Source: JBJKPP01 sp046706145 (GTDB lineage: Bacteria; Bacteroidota; Ignavibacteria; Ignavibacteriales; Ignavibacteriaceae). Taken from it: a stretch of DNA of 14,054 nt. The stretch covers positions 1-14,054 of the forward strand of contig JBJKPP010000187.1 of NCBI GenBank assembly GCA_046706145.1, read 5' to 3'. Position 1 is the stretch's first letter. Every line of letters begins with the position of its first letter. Below are positions 6,516 to 12,324 of the stretch, one piece after another. The notes beneath the pieces were generated by a model. The model did no database searches and was not told where the DNA came from. It saw nothing but the letters and a program-made list of their open reading frames with translations. Position numbers and translations under genes: made by a program.

Positions 6516-7082
6516 TTGAACTCAGAAAAAGTTCAGAAATTAGTGGTTGAGCTTTTGAATGAAATTGGTGAAGATCCTAAGAGAGAAGGTTTGGTCAAAA
6601 CGCCTAAAAGAGTTTGGCGTGCTTACGAATTCCTAACATCTGGTTATACAAAAAATGTTAAAGAAGTTTTTAATAATGCTATTTTTGATGTAAAATATGA
6701 TGAAATGGTTTTAGTAAAAGATATTGATTTTTATAGCCTCTGCGAACATCATATGCTTCCGTTTTATGGTAAGGTTCATGTTGCATATATTCCTAACGGT
6801 AAGGTTGTTGGATTAAGCAAAATTCCAAGAATTGTAGAAGTTTTTGCAAGAAGGCTACAAGTTCAGGAAAGAATGACTCAGCAAATAGCGGATACTATCG
6901 ACGAATATTTAAAACCTCAAGGTGTTGCTGTTGTATCTGAAGCAAAACACATGTGTATGATGATGAGAGGTGTTGAAAAACAAAATTCATCTGCAACCGC
7001 AAGCGCTGTACACGGAACTTTTAGAGAAGACACTAGAACCAGGGCAGAATTTCTGAATCTAATTTCATCTTCCAATTTATAA
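6516..7082 (+). CDS. folE: GTP cyclohydrolase I (FolE type)
   Basis: This is a 188-residue type IA GTP cyclohydrolase, which makes 7,8-dihydroneopterin triphosphate from GTP, the entry to both folate and biopterin synthesis. The zinc ligands Cys76 and His79 lie in SLCEHHMLPF, and Cys147 in KHMCMMMRGV; His145 is the catalytic His of the HxC pair. The substrate-binding stretches GLSKIPRIVEVFARRLQVQERMT (99-121) and the C-terminal SSATASAVHGTFR are fully conserved. Translation starts at TTG with a strong Shine-Dalgarno site. The stop overlaps the next ATG by one base (TAATG). Placement between PTPS and the SDRs argues that it serves biopterin synthesis, although a folate role could be shared. 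Confidence 0.96.
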   Translation: MNSEKVQKLVVELLNEIGEDPKREGLVKTPKRVWRAYEFLTSGYTKNVKEVFNNAIFDVKYDEMVLVKDIDFYSLCEHHMLPFYGKVHVAYIPNGKVVGLSKIPRIVEVFARRLQVQERMTQQIADTIDEYLKPQGVAVVSEAKHMCMMMRGVEKQNSSATASAVHGTFREDTRTRAEFLNLISSSNL

Positions 7083-7795
7083 TGGCTGTAAAGAAAGATG
7101 TTATCTGGATAACTGGTGCAAGTTCCGGGATTGGGAAAGCAGCTGCCAAAGAATTTGCTAGGATAGGTTGTAAAGTTATTGTTTCTGCCAGAAGAGTAAA
7201 TGAACTTGAAAGATTAAAAAGAGAACTTCAAAAAGAAAAGTTGACTGTTGAAATCCTTCCGTGCAATATTGCTTCTTCTGCAAATGTTGACCAAACTGCG
7301 AAAAAAATTCACTCGAATAATTCCATTGATTGTCTTATTAATAATGCAGGAATTACATCATTCAAGCTTGCTGAGGAAAATTCAATTAATGAAATAGATG
7401 ACATTATAAACACAAATTTGCTCGGGGCAATTTATACTATAAAAAGTGTTTTGTCCTCAATGATTGAACGGAAAAATGGAACAATAATAAATATTAATTC
7501 TATTATTACACAAAAGTTTTTTACCCAAAGCAGCGCTTATGCTGCTTCAAAGATGGGCTTGCTCGGATATTCAAAAGTTTTAAGGGAAGAAGTGAGGAAA
7601 TACAATATTAGAGTAATTGATATTTTCCCTGGGAATACAAAAACATCAATGTGGCCGTTGGAAGTGAGAAGAGAAAATTCAAAAAGGATGATGAGTGCAG
7701 AGGATATTGCCAGAGTTATTGTCTGGTCTTATCTTCAAAAAGGAAATATGGTTAGTGAAGAAATATACTTGAAACCAATTAAAGGAGATTTGTAA
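7082..7795 (+). CDS. Short-chain dehydrogenase, candidate sepiapterin reductase
   Basis: This is a 237-residue classical SDR with the cofactor motif TGASSGIG (11-18), Arg38-Arg39 after the second strand (favouring NADPH), NNAG (87-90) and the catalytic set N112, S140, Y153 and K157. In the BH4 pathway such an enzyme reduces the two keto groups of 6-pyruvoyl-tetrahydropterin. The C-terminal part, with its TSMW segment, AEDIA, SYLQ and final SEEIYLKP-x-KGD, resembles the Chlorobium tepidum sepiapterin reductase as remembered; this has not been checked by alignment. It is translationally coupled to folE by a 1-nt overlap and followed after 2 nt by a second SDR. The SDR fold is certain; the substrate is inferred. 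Confidence 0.85.
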   Translation: MAVKKDVIWITGASSGIGKAAAKEFARIGCKVIVSARRVNELERLKRELQKEKLTVEILPCNIASSANVDQTAKKIHSNNSIDCLINNAGITSFKLAEENSINEIDDIINTNLLGAIYTIKSVLSSMIERKNGTIININSIITQKFFTQSSAYAASKMGLLGYSKVLREEVRKYNIRVIDIFPGNTKTSMWPLEVRRENSKRMMSAEDIARVIVWSYLQKGNMVSEEIYLKPIKGDL

Positions 7796-7797
7796 TT

Positions 7798-8496
7798 ATG
7801 ATTGAAAAGGAATTGTCTATTGTTACCGGAGCAAGCCGTGGAATCGGAAAGGCGATTGCTCTTAGATTGGCCAAAGAAGGTCACGATGTTATGATATTTG
7901 GTCGCGATGAAATCGCATTAAGGAATTCCAAGAAAGAAATAGAACGGCTGGGTTCTAAATGTGATTATTTTGCCGGTGATGTAGCTGATGAAAAGTTTGT
8001 AAAACAATCTATCGAAAAAATATTAACAGAGCATAAAAAGATTGATCATCTAGTTAATAATGCTGGGGTCGGCATAATGAAGAAAGTTGTTGATGCTGAA
8101 TTAATCGATTTTCAAAATCAGATTAATGCAAACTTAATTGGAGTTTTTAATTTTACTCATGCAGCACTTCCAACTATGATTCAAAGGAAACATGGGTCAA
8201 TTATTTTGATTGCTTCATTAGCTGGTAAGAATTCATTTGTGGGAGGAGCTTTATATTCAGCTACAAAACATGCAGCACTTGGATTTATGAGATCTCTTAT
8301 GCTCGAAGTGAGAGAATATAATATACGTGTTGCATCAATTTGTCCTGGCTCTGTGAATACTGAATTTGGTCATCATCCGAATAAAGATAAAATTATTCAG
8401 GTAGAAGATGTTGCAGAAACGGTTGTAGATGTAATAAAAATGCCTGAGAGGTCTTTAATAAGTGAGATTGATATAAGACCAACAAATCCAAAATAA
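7798..8496 (+). CDS. Short-chain dehydrogenase/reductase, second of a tandem pair
   Basis: This is a 232-residue classical SDR. TGASRGIG spans 10-17, Arg36 follows the second strand, NNAG is at 87-90, and the catalytic residues are N112, S140, Y153 and K157, at exactly the indices of the preceding SDR. Shared segments such as VREYNIRV and P-x-M-I-x-R-K-x-G suggest the two arose by duplication. AAGGAG at 7782-7787 serves ATG 7798. As the last gene of the pterin operon it may share the two-step reduction of 6-pyruvoyl-tetrahydropterin, act as a pterin recycling reductase, or do something unrelated (3-ketoacyl-ACP-reductase-like SDRs look similar). The function is not settled by sequence alone. 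Confidence 0.85.
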   Translation: MIEKELSIVTGASRGIGKAIALRLAKEGHDVMIFGRDEIALRNSKKEIERLGSKCDYFAGDVADEKFVKQSIEKILTEHKKIDHLVNNAGVGIMKKVVDAELIDFQNQINANLIGVFNFTHAALPTMIQRKHGSIILIASLAGKNSFVGGALYSATKHAALGFMRSLMLEVREYNIRVASICPGSVNTEFGHHPNKDKIIQVEDVAETVVDVIKMPERSLISEIDIRPTNPK

Positions 8497-8524
8497 AAAA
8501 GCGGAACCCCAAAATCGATTCCGC
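8495..8524 (-). terminator. Rho-independent terminator for the minus-strand Spy-like gene
   Basis: Read on the minus strand, GCGGAA (8524-8519), a 12-nt loop and TTCCGC (8506-8501) are followed at once by TTTTTTATTT. The T run overlaps the stop of the convergent SDR gene. On the plus strand the hairpin lacks a T tail, so it should act mainly on minus-strand transcripts. Confidence 0.6.
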
Positions 8525-8565
8525 CCTTAACTATAATGTCATATCATTCATGTGATTTCATTTTA

Positions 8566-8599
8566 ATAAACCCAATTTCTTTAAAGAAATTGGGTTTAT
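8566..8599. repeat. Perfect 34-nt palindrome, repeat copy B
   Basis: Each arm is 17 bases with no mismatch (centre between 8582 and 8583), and the core AAACCCAATT...AATTGGGTTT matches copy A at 5538-5569. It sits between the convergent SDR and Spy-like genes and could terminate transcription from both sides. The U tails are weak (TTTATC), so an additional role as a repeated extragenic palindrome is possible. Confidence 0.65.
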
Positions 8600-8627
8600 C
8601 TACAAATCACTAGAATTCTTCTCTCAA

Positions 8628-9341
8628 TTAAAATCCGGCAGAGCCACTTGAACCAAAGATTGCGTCAAAGTTATCGAAATCATTGGGCATATCAAAGCCG
8701 GGGTCTGGCTGATTATCGGGAGAAGTGAAAGCCATTCCTTCTGAACCATCAAATTTTCCTGGACCTTGCTGGTTATCAGGTGATAAAAATCCCATAGATT
8801 GATTTTGGCCATTAAAATTACCTTGTCCACTTCGTTGCATGAAATTTCTCCCATCACGGTTGAAACCCTGTCCCATCATTCCTCTGTGGTCAAATCTTCT
8901 CGCTCTCATTTTCATGTGTCTTCTGTTAAACATTTCTTTTGCAATTTTTCTTTGAGCGGGAGTTAAAACGCTATATATATCCATTAAATGATTTGCCCTT
9001 GCAAGAGCAATTTGATCTCTAACGGTGTTTATTTTGGTAACGTCCGATATGATTGCATCTCTGGAAATCTCATCTTTGGAGCGGTCTTCTTTCAACGCTA
9101 ACATAGCTTTTGCCATATCTGCGCGCATGTCAATCATGGAACCCTTGTATTTAAACCCAAGGTCTTGAATTTTTGTTTTCTGAGTTTCAGTTAGATTTAG
9201 CCTTGGCATTTGTCTCTGTCGCATGTTCCAGAAAGGTCTTCTTGCATTGCTGCTATCTTGCGATTGTGAAAATGCCGGAATAGTCATAATAGCACAAAGA
9301 ATAAATATACTACATAAGAATAAAATTTTTCTTCGATTCAT
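8628..9341 (-). CDS. Exported Spy/CpxP-like LTxxQ protein with a disordered tail
   Basis: This is a 237-residue secreted protein. A basic N-terminus and hydrophobic core (residues 5-24) end in AFS before QSQDS, giving a signal peptide cleaved near 25. The helical middle holds two LTxxQ motifs, LTETQ (50-54) and LTPAQ (126-130), the hallmark of periplasmic Spy/CpxP chaperone-like and metal-sensing proteins. It is rich in Met and Arg around RRHMKMRARRF. The last 90 residues are low-complexity (Gly, Asn, Gln, Asp, Phe, Met) with SPDNQ at 187 and 207. ATG 9341 is chosen over the upstream ATG 9353 because GGAGGT lies 4 nt before it. The gene is divergent from the ECF sigma gene and has the same promoter motif. 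Confidence 0.82.
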   Translation of the reverse strand: MNRRKILFLCSIFILCAIMTIPAFSQSQDSSNARRPFWNMRQRQMPRLNLTETQKTKIQDLGFKYKGSMIDMRADMAKAMLALKEDRSKDEISRDAIISDVTKINTVRDQIALARANHLMDIYSVLTPAQRKIAKEMFNRRHMKMRARRFDHRGMMGQGFNRDGRNFMQRSGQGNFNGQNQSMGFLSPDNQQGPGKFDGSEGMAFTSPDNQPDPGFDMPNDFDNFDAIFGSSGSAGF

Positions 9342-9344
9342 GTT

Positions 9345-9350
9345 AACCTC
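9345..9350 (-). promoter_or_regulatory. Shine-Dalgarno site deciding the Spy-like start
   Basis: Minus-strand GGAGGT (9350-9345) lies just before ATG 9341. A start at the upstream ATG (9353) would place this sequence inside the coding region, so the shorter form is preferred. Confidence 0.7.
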
Positions 9351-9374
9351 CATTGTTTTTAGTAACTTTGCATT

Positions 9375-9405
9375 TTTGACAGCACAGTTGTAGAATTGGT
9401 TTAAA
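9375..9405 (-). promoter_or_regulatory. ECF-type promoter for the Spy-like gene
   Basis: On the minus strand, TTTAAACC (9405-9398), exactly 17 nt, then GTCAAA (9380-9375). The AACC / GTC arrangement with 16-17 nt spacing is the classic ECF sigma pattern. The identical bipartite motif occurs on the plus strand before the sigma gene. Leader length would be about 30 nt. Confidence 0.6.
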
Positions 9406-9531
9406 TGATTAAAAAATTTTTGTCTATTAGCACCACAAGGATTGCATGGGAATTGAATTTTATCAAATTGTGATGGCTTGGAAAAAGCTGTAAAAATAGT
9501 AGTTATAAGCTATATTTAAGGGGTTATATCT

Positions 9532-9562
9532 TTTAAACCATCGGTTATGAATATTTGTCAAA
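9532..9562 (+). promoter_or_regulatory. ECF-type autoregulatory promoter of the sigma operon
   Basis: TTTAAACC (9532-9539), exactly 17 nt, then GTCAAA (9557-9562), identical in both halves and in spacing to the motif pointing the other way at 9405-9375. It ends 16 nt before the sigma ATG, implying a very short leader and explaining why no Shine-Dalgarno site is seen. Confidence 0.62.
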
Positions 9563-9578
9563 TAAATGAGATCAATTA

Positions 9579-10127
9579 ATGAATTATTCGGATGAAGATT
9601 TCGACCTGGTACGGAAGTTTATTGATGGTGACGAAACTTCGTTCAATAGAATTGTTAATAAGTATCAAAAGAAGATTTACTGGCAGGCAAGACGAATGTC
9701 AGGCAATCATCTTGATGCTGACGATATAGTGCAAGACGTTTTGATTTCGATGTATAAAAATTTGAAAAATTTTGAGTTTAGATCTTCTTTATTTACGTGG
9801 ATATATAAAATTACTTATACACGAACTTTAAATCATATAAGGAAAAGAAAATCACGTGAACATTTTTCTATTGAAGACACAAATGTTAGAAAGGTTACAC
9901 AAAATTACGATATTGTAAAAAATGTTGAAGATAGAGAAAAAGTACATCGTGTTGAATCTTATCTTGCAAAACTTCCTCAAAAACAAAGAGAAGTTTTTAT
10001 TATGAGAAATTTTGATGAATTAAGTTATGAAGAAATTTCGGAGATTACCGGTACAAGTATTGGTGCTTTGAAGGCTAACTATTTTCATTCGGTAAAAAAA
10101 ATAATGGAGTTAATGAATGAAAATTGA
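9579..10127 (+). CDS. RNA polymerase ECF sigma factor (sigma-70 family, SigE/RpoE-like)
   Basis: At 182 residues this is a two-domain ECF sigma. Region 2 (about 21-92) includes the core-binding and -10-melting segment DADDIVQDVLISMYKNLKNFEFRSSLFTWIYKI. Region 4 (about 128-178) contains LPQKQREVFIMRNFDELSYEEISEITGTSIGALKANYFHSVKKI, a helix-turn-helix that reads the -35 element. There is no region 1.1 or 3. The stop lies inside the start of the next gene (11-nt overlap), a membrane anti-sigma candidate, so the pair should be translated stoichiometrically. The upstream motif shared with the divergent Spy-like gene suggests autoregulation. The ATG has no visible Shine-Dalgarno site. The inducing signal is unknown; envelope stress is inferred from the neighbours. 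Confidence 0.94.
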   Translation: MNYSDEDFDLVRKFIDGDETSFNRIVNKYQKKIYWQARRMSGNHLDADDIVQDVLISMYKNLKNFEFRSSLFTWIYKITYTRTLNHIRKRKSREHFSIEDTNVRKVTQNYDIVKNVEDREKVHRVESYLAKLPQKQREVFIMRNFDELSYEEISEITGTSIGALKANYFHSVKKIMELMNEN

Positions 10128-10737
10128 TGATAAGATAATATTGTATTTGGACAATCAGCTTTCCGAAAAAGAAAAAGCTGAATTTGAAAATGAGCTGGAT
10201 AAAAGCGAGGAACTGAAACAGCAGCTTATTGAGTATAAAAAATTTATGTCTTCGTTTGCCGAATTGGATAATGTTGAAGTTGATGAAAGATATTTCGCAG
10301 CAAATATTCCCAAGTTTAGAGAGAAACTTGAGCGAAAGAAGAAATTTGCATTTATTCCCAGAATATCAATTGCACTTTCAACTATTGTTGCAATTTTTCT
10401 TATTTTTATGTTTGTGCTTAACAATAAAAGCACTAACAACGTCACTTCTTTGAGCAGTTTAATAGAGAACGCTAACCAGAATGATTTAAGATCCGTTATT
10501 GATAATTATACAAGCACTCTTAATTTGTCAGATGCATCGGTTATTTCAAATATTTCTAATACCAGCGTTGACTCAGTAATAAATCAGTCGTATTATAAAG
10601 AACTAAATTTATCAAATACTGAATTGGAGAAGTATTTAAGCTCCGAGAATATAGATTATGATAACCTAATCTCTGGGTTAGGCACAAGCCAGAAGGAAAC
10701 ACTTTACAAAGAACTCGAAAATAAAAAATATTTTTAG
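10117..10737 (+). CDS. Membrane-bound anti-sigma factor candidate
   Basis: This is a 206-residue protein with a cytoplasmic head, a single membrane helix at about 82-101 (SIALSTIVAIFLIFMFVL) and a 105-residue exterior domain rich in Ser, Asn and Leu. The head begins LYLDNQLSEKEKAEFENELDKSEELKQQL, the helical pattern typical of anti-sigma factors encoded after ECF sigma genes, but lacks the HxxxCxxC zinc motif and contains only one Met-Ser-rich loop and no Cys. GGAG at 10106-10109 supports ATG 10117, overlapping the sigma gene by 11 nt. The expected role is to hold the sigma factor at the inner membrane until a periplasmic signal releases it. The call rests on architecture and position more than on a recognisable domain. 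Confidence 0.75.
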   Translation: MKIDDKIILYLDNQLSEKEKAEFENELDKSEELKQQLIEYKKFMSSFAELDNVEVDERYFAANIPKFREKLERKKKFAFIPRISIALSTIVAIFLIFMFVLNNKSTNNVTSLSSLIENANQNDLRSVIDNYTSTLNLSDASVISNISNTSVDSVINQSYYKELNLSNTELEKYLSSENIDYDNLISGLGTSQKETLYKELENKKYF

Positions 10738-10745
10738 GATAGCTC

Positions 10746-11255
10746 ATGAAAGCTAAGATAATTGTTGCAATTATTTTTCTGGGTACGGGACTTATTTTTG
10801 CACAAGACTACAAACAAGATGCTCCGCCCCCACCACAGTATAATAGAGGAGAAGGTTTTCAAAACTTTAAGAATAAGCTCGAAGAACTTGAAAAACTAAA
10901 AATTATCGATGCCTTGCATATGGATGAAAAAACTACCTTGAGGTTCTTTGCAAGACGTGACGAACATAAAACCAAAATAAAGAATTATAGAGAAGAGCAG
11001 AAAAGGCTTCTTGATGAAATGTATAATGGAATTCAAAAAGACAGTTTGAACAATGCACAGCTAAATGAAAAGATTAAGGAATATCTAAATATTGACGACC
11101 AGATAGAAAAAGAACAGGTAAGGTTTATAAATTCACTTTCCGACATTCTTACCACCAAGCAAATTTCACAGTTGCTTATATTCCAAAACAAATGGATGCA
11201 GGATATCCGTGATCTTCTTCTAAGGCATAGACCTAGAGATAGGGGTAGAAATTAA
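10746..11255 (+). CDS. Exported coiled-coil LTxxQ-like protein, third gene of the sigma operon
   Basis: This is a 169-residue secreted protein. Residues 1-19 form a signal peptide ending IFA before QDYKQ, followed by a Pro run (27-30). The rest is strongly charged helix (KLEELEKLKI..., REEQKRLLDEM..., DDQIEKEQVRF) with ILTTKQISQLLIFQNKW (134-150) resembling the second LTxxQ motif of Spy/CpxP proteins. The end is Arg-rich (RHRPRDRGRN). It starts 8 nt after the anti-sigma stop, so it should be co-expressed. It could be a periplasmic chaperone or the sensor that controls the anti-sigma factor, comparable to CpxP or CnrX/ZraP-type proteins, but sequence similarity to these is weak. Confidence 0.72.
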   Translation: MKAKIIVAIIFLGTGLIFAQDYKQDAPPPPQYNRGEGFQNFKNKLEELEKLKIIDALHMDEKTTLRFFARRDEHKTKIKNYREEQKRLLDEMYNGIQKDSLNNAQLNEKIKEYLNIDDQIEKEQVRFINSLSDILTTKQISQLLIFQNKWMQDIRDLLLRHRPRDRGRN

Positions 11256-11306
11256 CTATTTTGGGAACCTAAAGGCCTTAGGAACAGTATATTACTGAAA
11301 AACAAG

Positions 11307-11335
11307 TTGATTTTATTTTTATTGTGAAGTATTTT
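11307..11335 (+). promoter_or_regulatory. Likely promoter of tRNA-Leu
   Basis: TTGATT (11307-11312), 17 nt, TATTTT (11330-11335) lies 12 nt before the mature tRNA 5' end, a spacing fit for a short precursor leader. Confidence 0.4.
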
Positions 11336-11347
11336 TCGCCACTAGAA

Positions 11348-11432
11348 GCGGAAGTGGTGAAATTTGGTATACACGCTACTTTGAGGGGGTAGTGCCCATT
11401 AGGGCGTACGGGTTCGAGTCCCGTCTTCCGCA
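11348..11432 (+). tRNA. tRNA-Leu (anticodon GAG)
   Basis: This is an 85-nt class II tRNA that folds completely. The acceptor GCGGAAG (11348-11354) pairs with CTTCCGC (11425-11431), with discriminator A11432. The D arm carries GGT and closes GTG/CAC. The anticodon stem CTACT/GGTAG (11376-11380 / 11388-11392, one T-G) holds loop TTGAGGG, with anticodon GAG at 11383-11385 reading CUC/CUU. The long variable arm is GCCC-ATTA-GGGC, and the T arm is ACGGG-TTCGAGT-CCCGT (11408-11424). The long variable arm and discriminator A fit leucine. CCA is not encoded and must be added by nucleotidyltransferase. It stands alone between the sigma operon and the TPR gene, with no integrase or attachment repeat nearby. 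Confidence 0.96.
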
Positions 11433-11438
11433 CATGTT

Positions 11439-11468
11439 TTGATAATTATGAAATTCGATAATTATATA
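11439..11468 (+). promoter_or_regulatory. Possible promoter of the TPR gene
   Basis: TTGATA (11439-11444) and TATATA (11463-11468) are 18 nt apart, just after the tRNA and 20 nt before the TPR start. A 9-nt direct repeat GATAATTAT (11441-11449 and 11457-11465) overlaps this site. Confidence 0.33.
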
Positions 11469-11487
11469 AATAAAACAAGGTGAAATA

Positions 11488-12252
11488 ATGAAAAAAATAT
11501 CTTATGCAATCTCATTTTTGCTTTTTGCGATGCTTTTGACATCAAACGTATTTGCACAAGATATGAAGAAGGAAGCTGCTGAGCTTTATAACGCAGGCAA
11601 CAAATCGTTAAAGGCAGGCCAATATAATGATGCTATTGCCAAATACAACGATGCTTTGAAAATCCAGAAGGATTACAGGATCTTTTACCAGAAGGGGCTT
11701 GCGATGAAAAGGCAGGGTAAGTATGATTCGGCCCTGGTAGCATTTCAGAATTGCGCTAATGCTAAAACAGACTTTGCCGCCGCTTATAACGCAATGGGCG
11801 GTGTTTATTATGCTTTAGGCAAGTATGAAGATGCTGTCCAAAATTTTGAGAAGGTAGTTAGTATTGTAAAGAACGATGAAGTTAAGAAGGAGGTTGAAAG
11901 AAACCTTGCTTTTGCTCTCACAAAATTAGGCTCCGATGCCGATCAGTCAGGGGACCCAAAGAAAGCGGTTGGATATTTGGAAAAAGCAGTAAGTAATGCT
12001 AATTATGATGCTGCTTATCTTGCACTTTCTAAAGTCTATACTGAACTAGGTGATAATGATAAAGCTATTGACGCCGGAGAGAATGCACTTAAATATGCAA
12101 AAACCGTAGGCAAGGGTGGTCCATACTATTATATAGGTCTCGCTTATAAAAATAAGGGGGAAGTTGATAAGGCAAAAGAAATGTTTGAAAAAGCAAAATC
12201 GGATGCAGCATATAAAAAATCTGCGGAGTATGAATTGAGCGCTTTAAAGTAA
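11488..12252 (+). CDS. Exported tetratricopeptide-repeat protein
   Basis: This is a 254-residue secreted protein. The signal peptide (1-23) has a Lys-Lys start, a hydrophobic core and VFA before QDMKK. About five to six TPR units follow, each with the usual small and aromatic positions, for example AAELYNAGNKSLKAGQYNDA (30-49), IFYQKGLAMKRQGKYDSALVAF, AYNAMGGVYYALGKYEDAVQNF and AYLALSKVYTELGDNDKAI. They form a helical scaffold for protein-protein contacts in the periplasm. There is no other domain and no lipobox, so the partner is unknown. AAGGTG at 11475-11480 is the probable ribosome-binding site. The gene is flanked by a tRNA and by a strong terminator, so it is likely monocistronic. Confidence 0.88.
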   Translation: MKKISYAISFLLFAMLLTSNVFAQDMKKEAAELYNAGNKSLKAGQYNDAIAKYNDALKIQKDYRIFYQKGLAMKRQGKYDSALVAFQNCANAKTDFAAAYNAMGGVYYALGKYEDAVQNFEKVVSIVKNDEVKKEVERNLAFALTKLGSDADQSGDPKKAVGYLEKAVSNANYDAAYLALSKVYTELGDNDKAIDAGENALKYAKTVGKGGPYYYIGLAYKNKGEVDKAKEMFEKAKSDAAYKKSAEYELSALK

Positions 12253-12263
12253 GCTTCATTTAC

Positions 12264-12324
12264 AAAGCTGTTTCTAAAAACCTTATGATTACGTACCAGG
12301 TTTTTGGAAGCAGCTTTCATTTTT
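12264..12324 (+). terminator. Strong intrinsic terminator after the TPR gene
   Basis: A 20-bp stem pairs 12264-12283 (AAAGCTGTTTCTAAAAACCT) with 12298-12317, having only two T-G wobbles and a 14-nt loop. It is followed after CA by TTTTT (12320-12324). It starts 12 nt after the TPR stop. Unusually, the T run touches the ATG of the following gene at 12325. Confidence 0.85.

Noticed and set aside
8624..8857. 77-codon minus-strand frame overlapping the Spy-like gene tail
   Set aside because: It is out of frame with the secreted protein, in its low-complexity region, and has no ribosome-binding site.
9363..9370. TAACTTTG matching the Bacteroidetes -7 element on the plus strand
   Set aside because: No TTG element occurs at the required 19-21 nt upstream, and it would give a leader of over 200 nt to the sigma gene; the ECF-type motif explains the region better.
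11268..11297. Two short dyads (CCTAA-N5-TTAGG and CAGTA-N3-TACTG) after the sigma operon
   Set aside because: The stems are 5 bp each with no T run, too weak to call a terminator or operator.
11348..11470. tRNA-Leu as an integration site for a mobile element
   Set aside because: No integrase, no direct repeat of the tRNA 3' end, and the flanking genes look chromosomal; the 9-nt GATAATTAT repeat does not match the tRNA.
12304..12324. TTG start for the CMD-family gene giving seven extra residues
   Set aside because: It would begin inside the terminator stem, has no ribosome-binding site, and adds residues outside the conserved fold; ATG 12325 is simpler.
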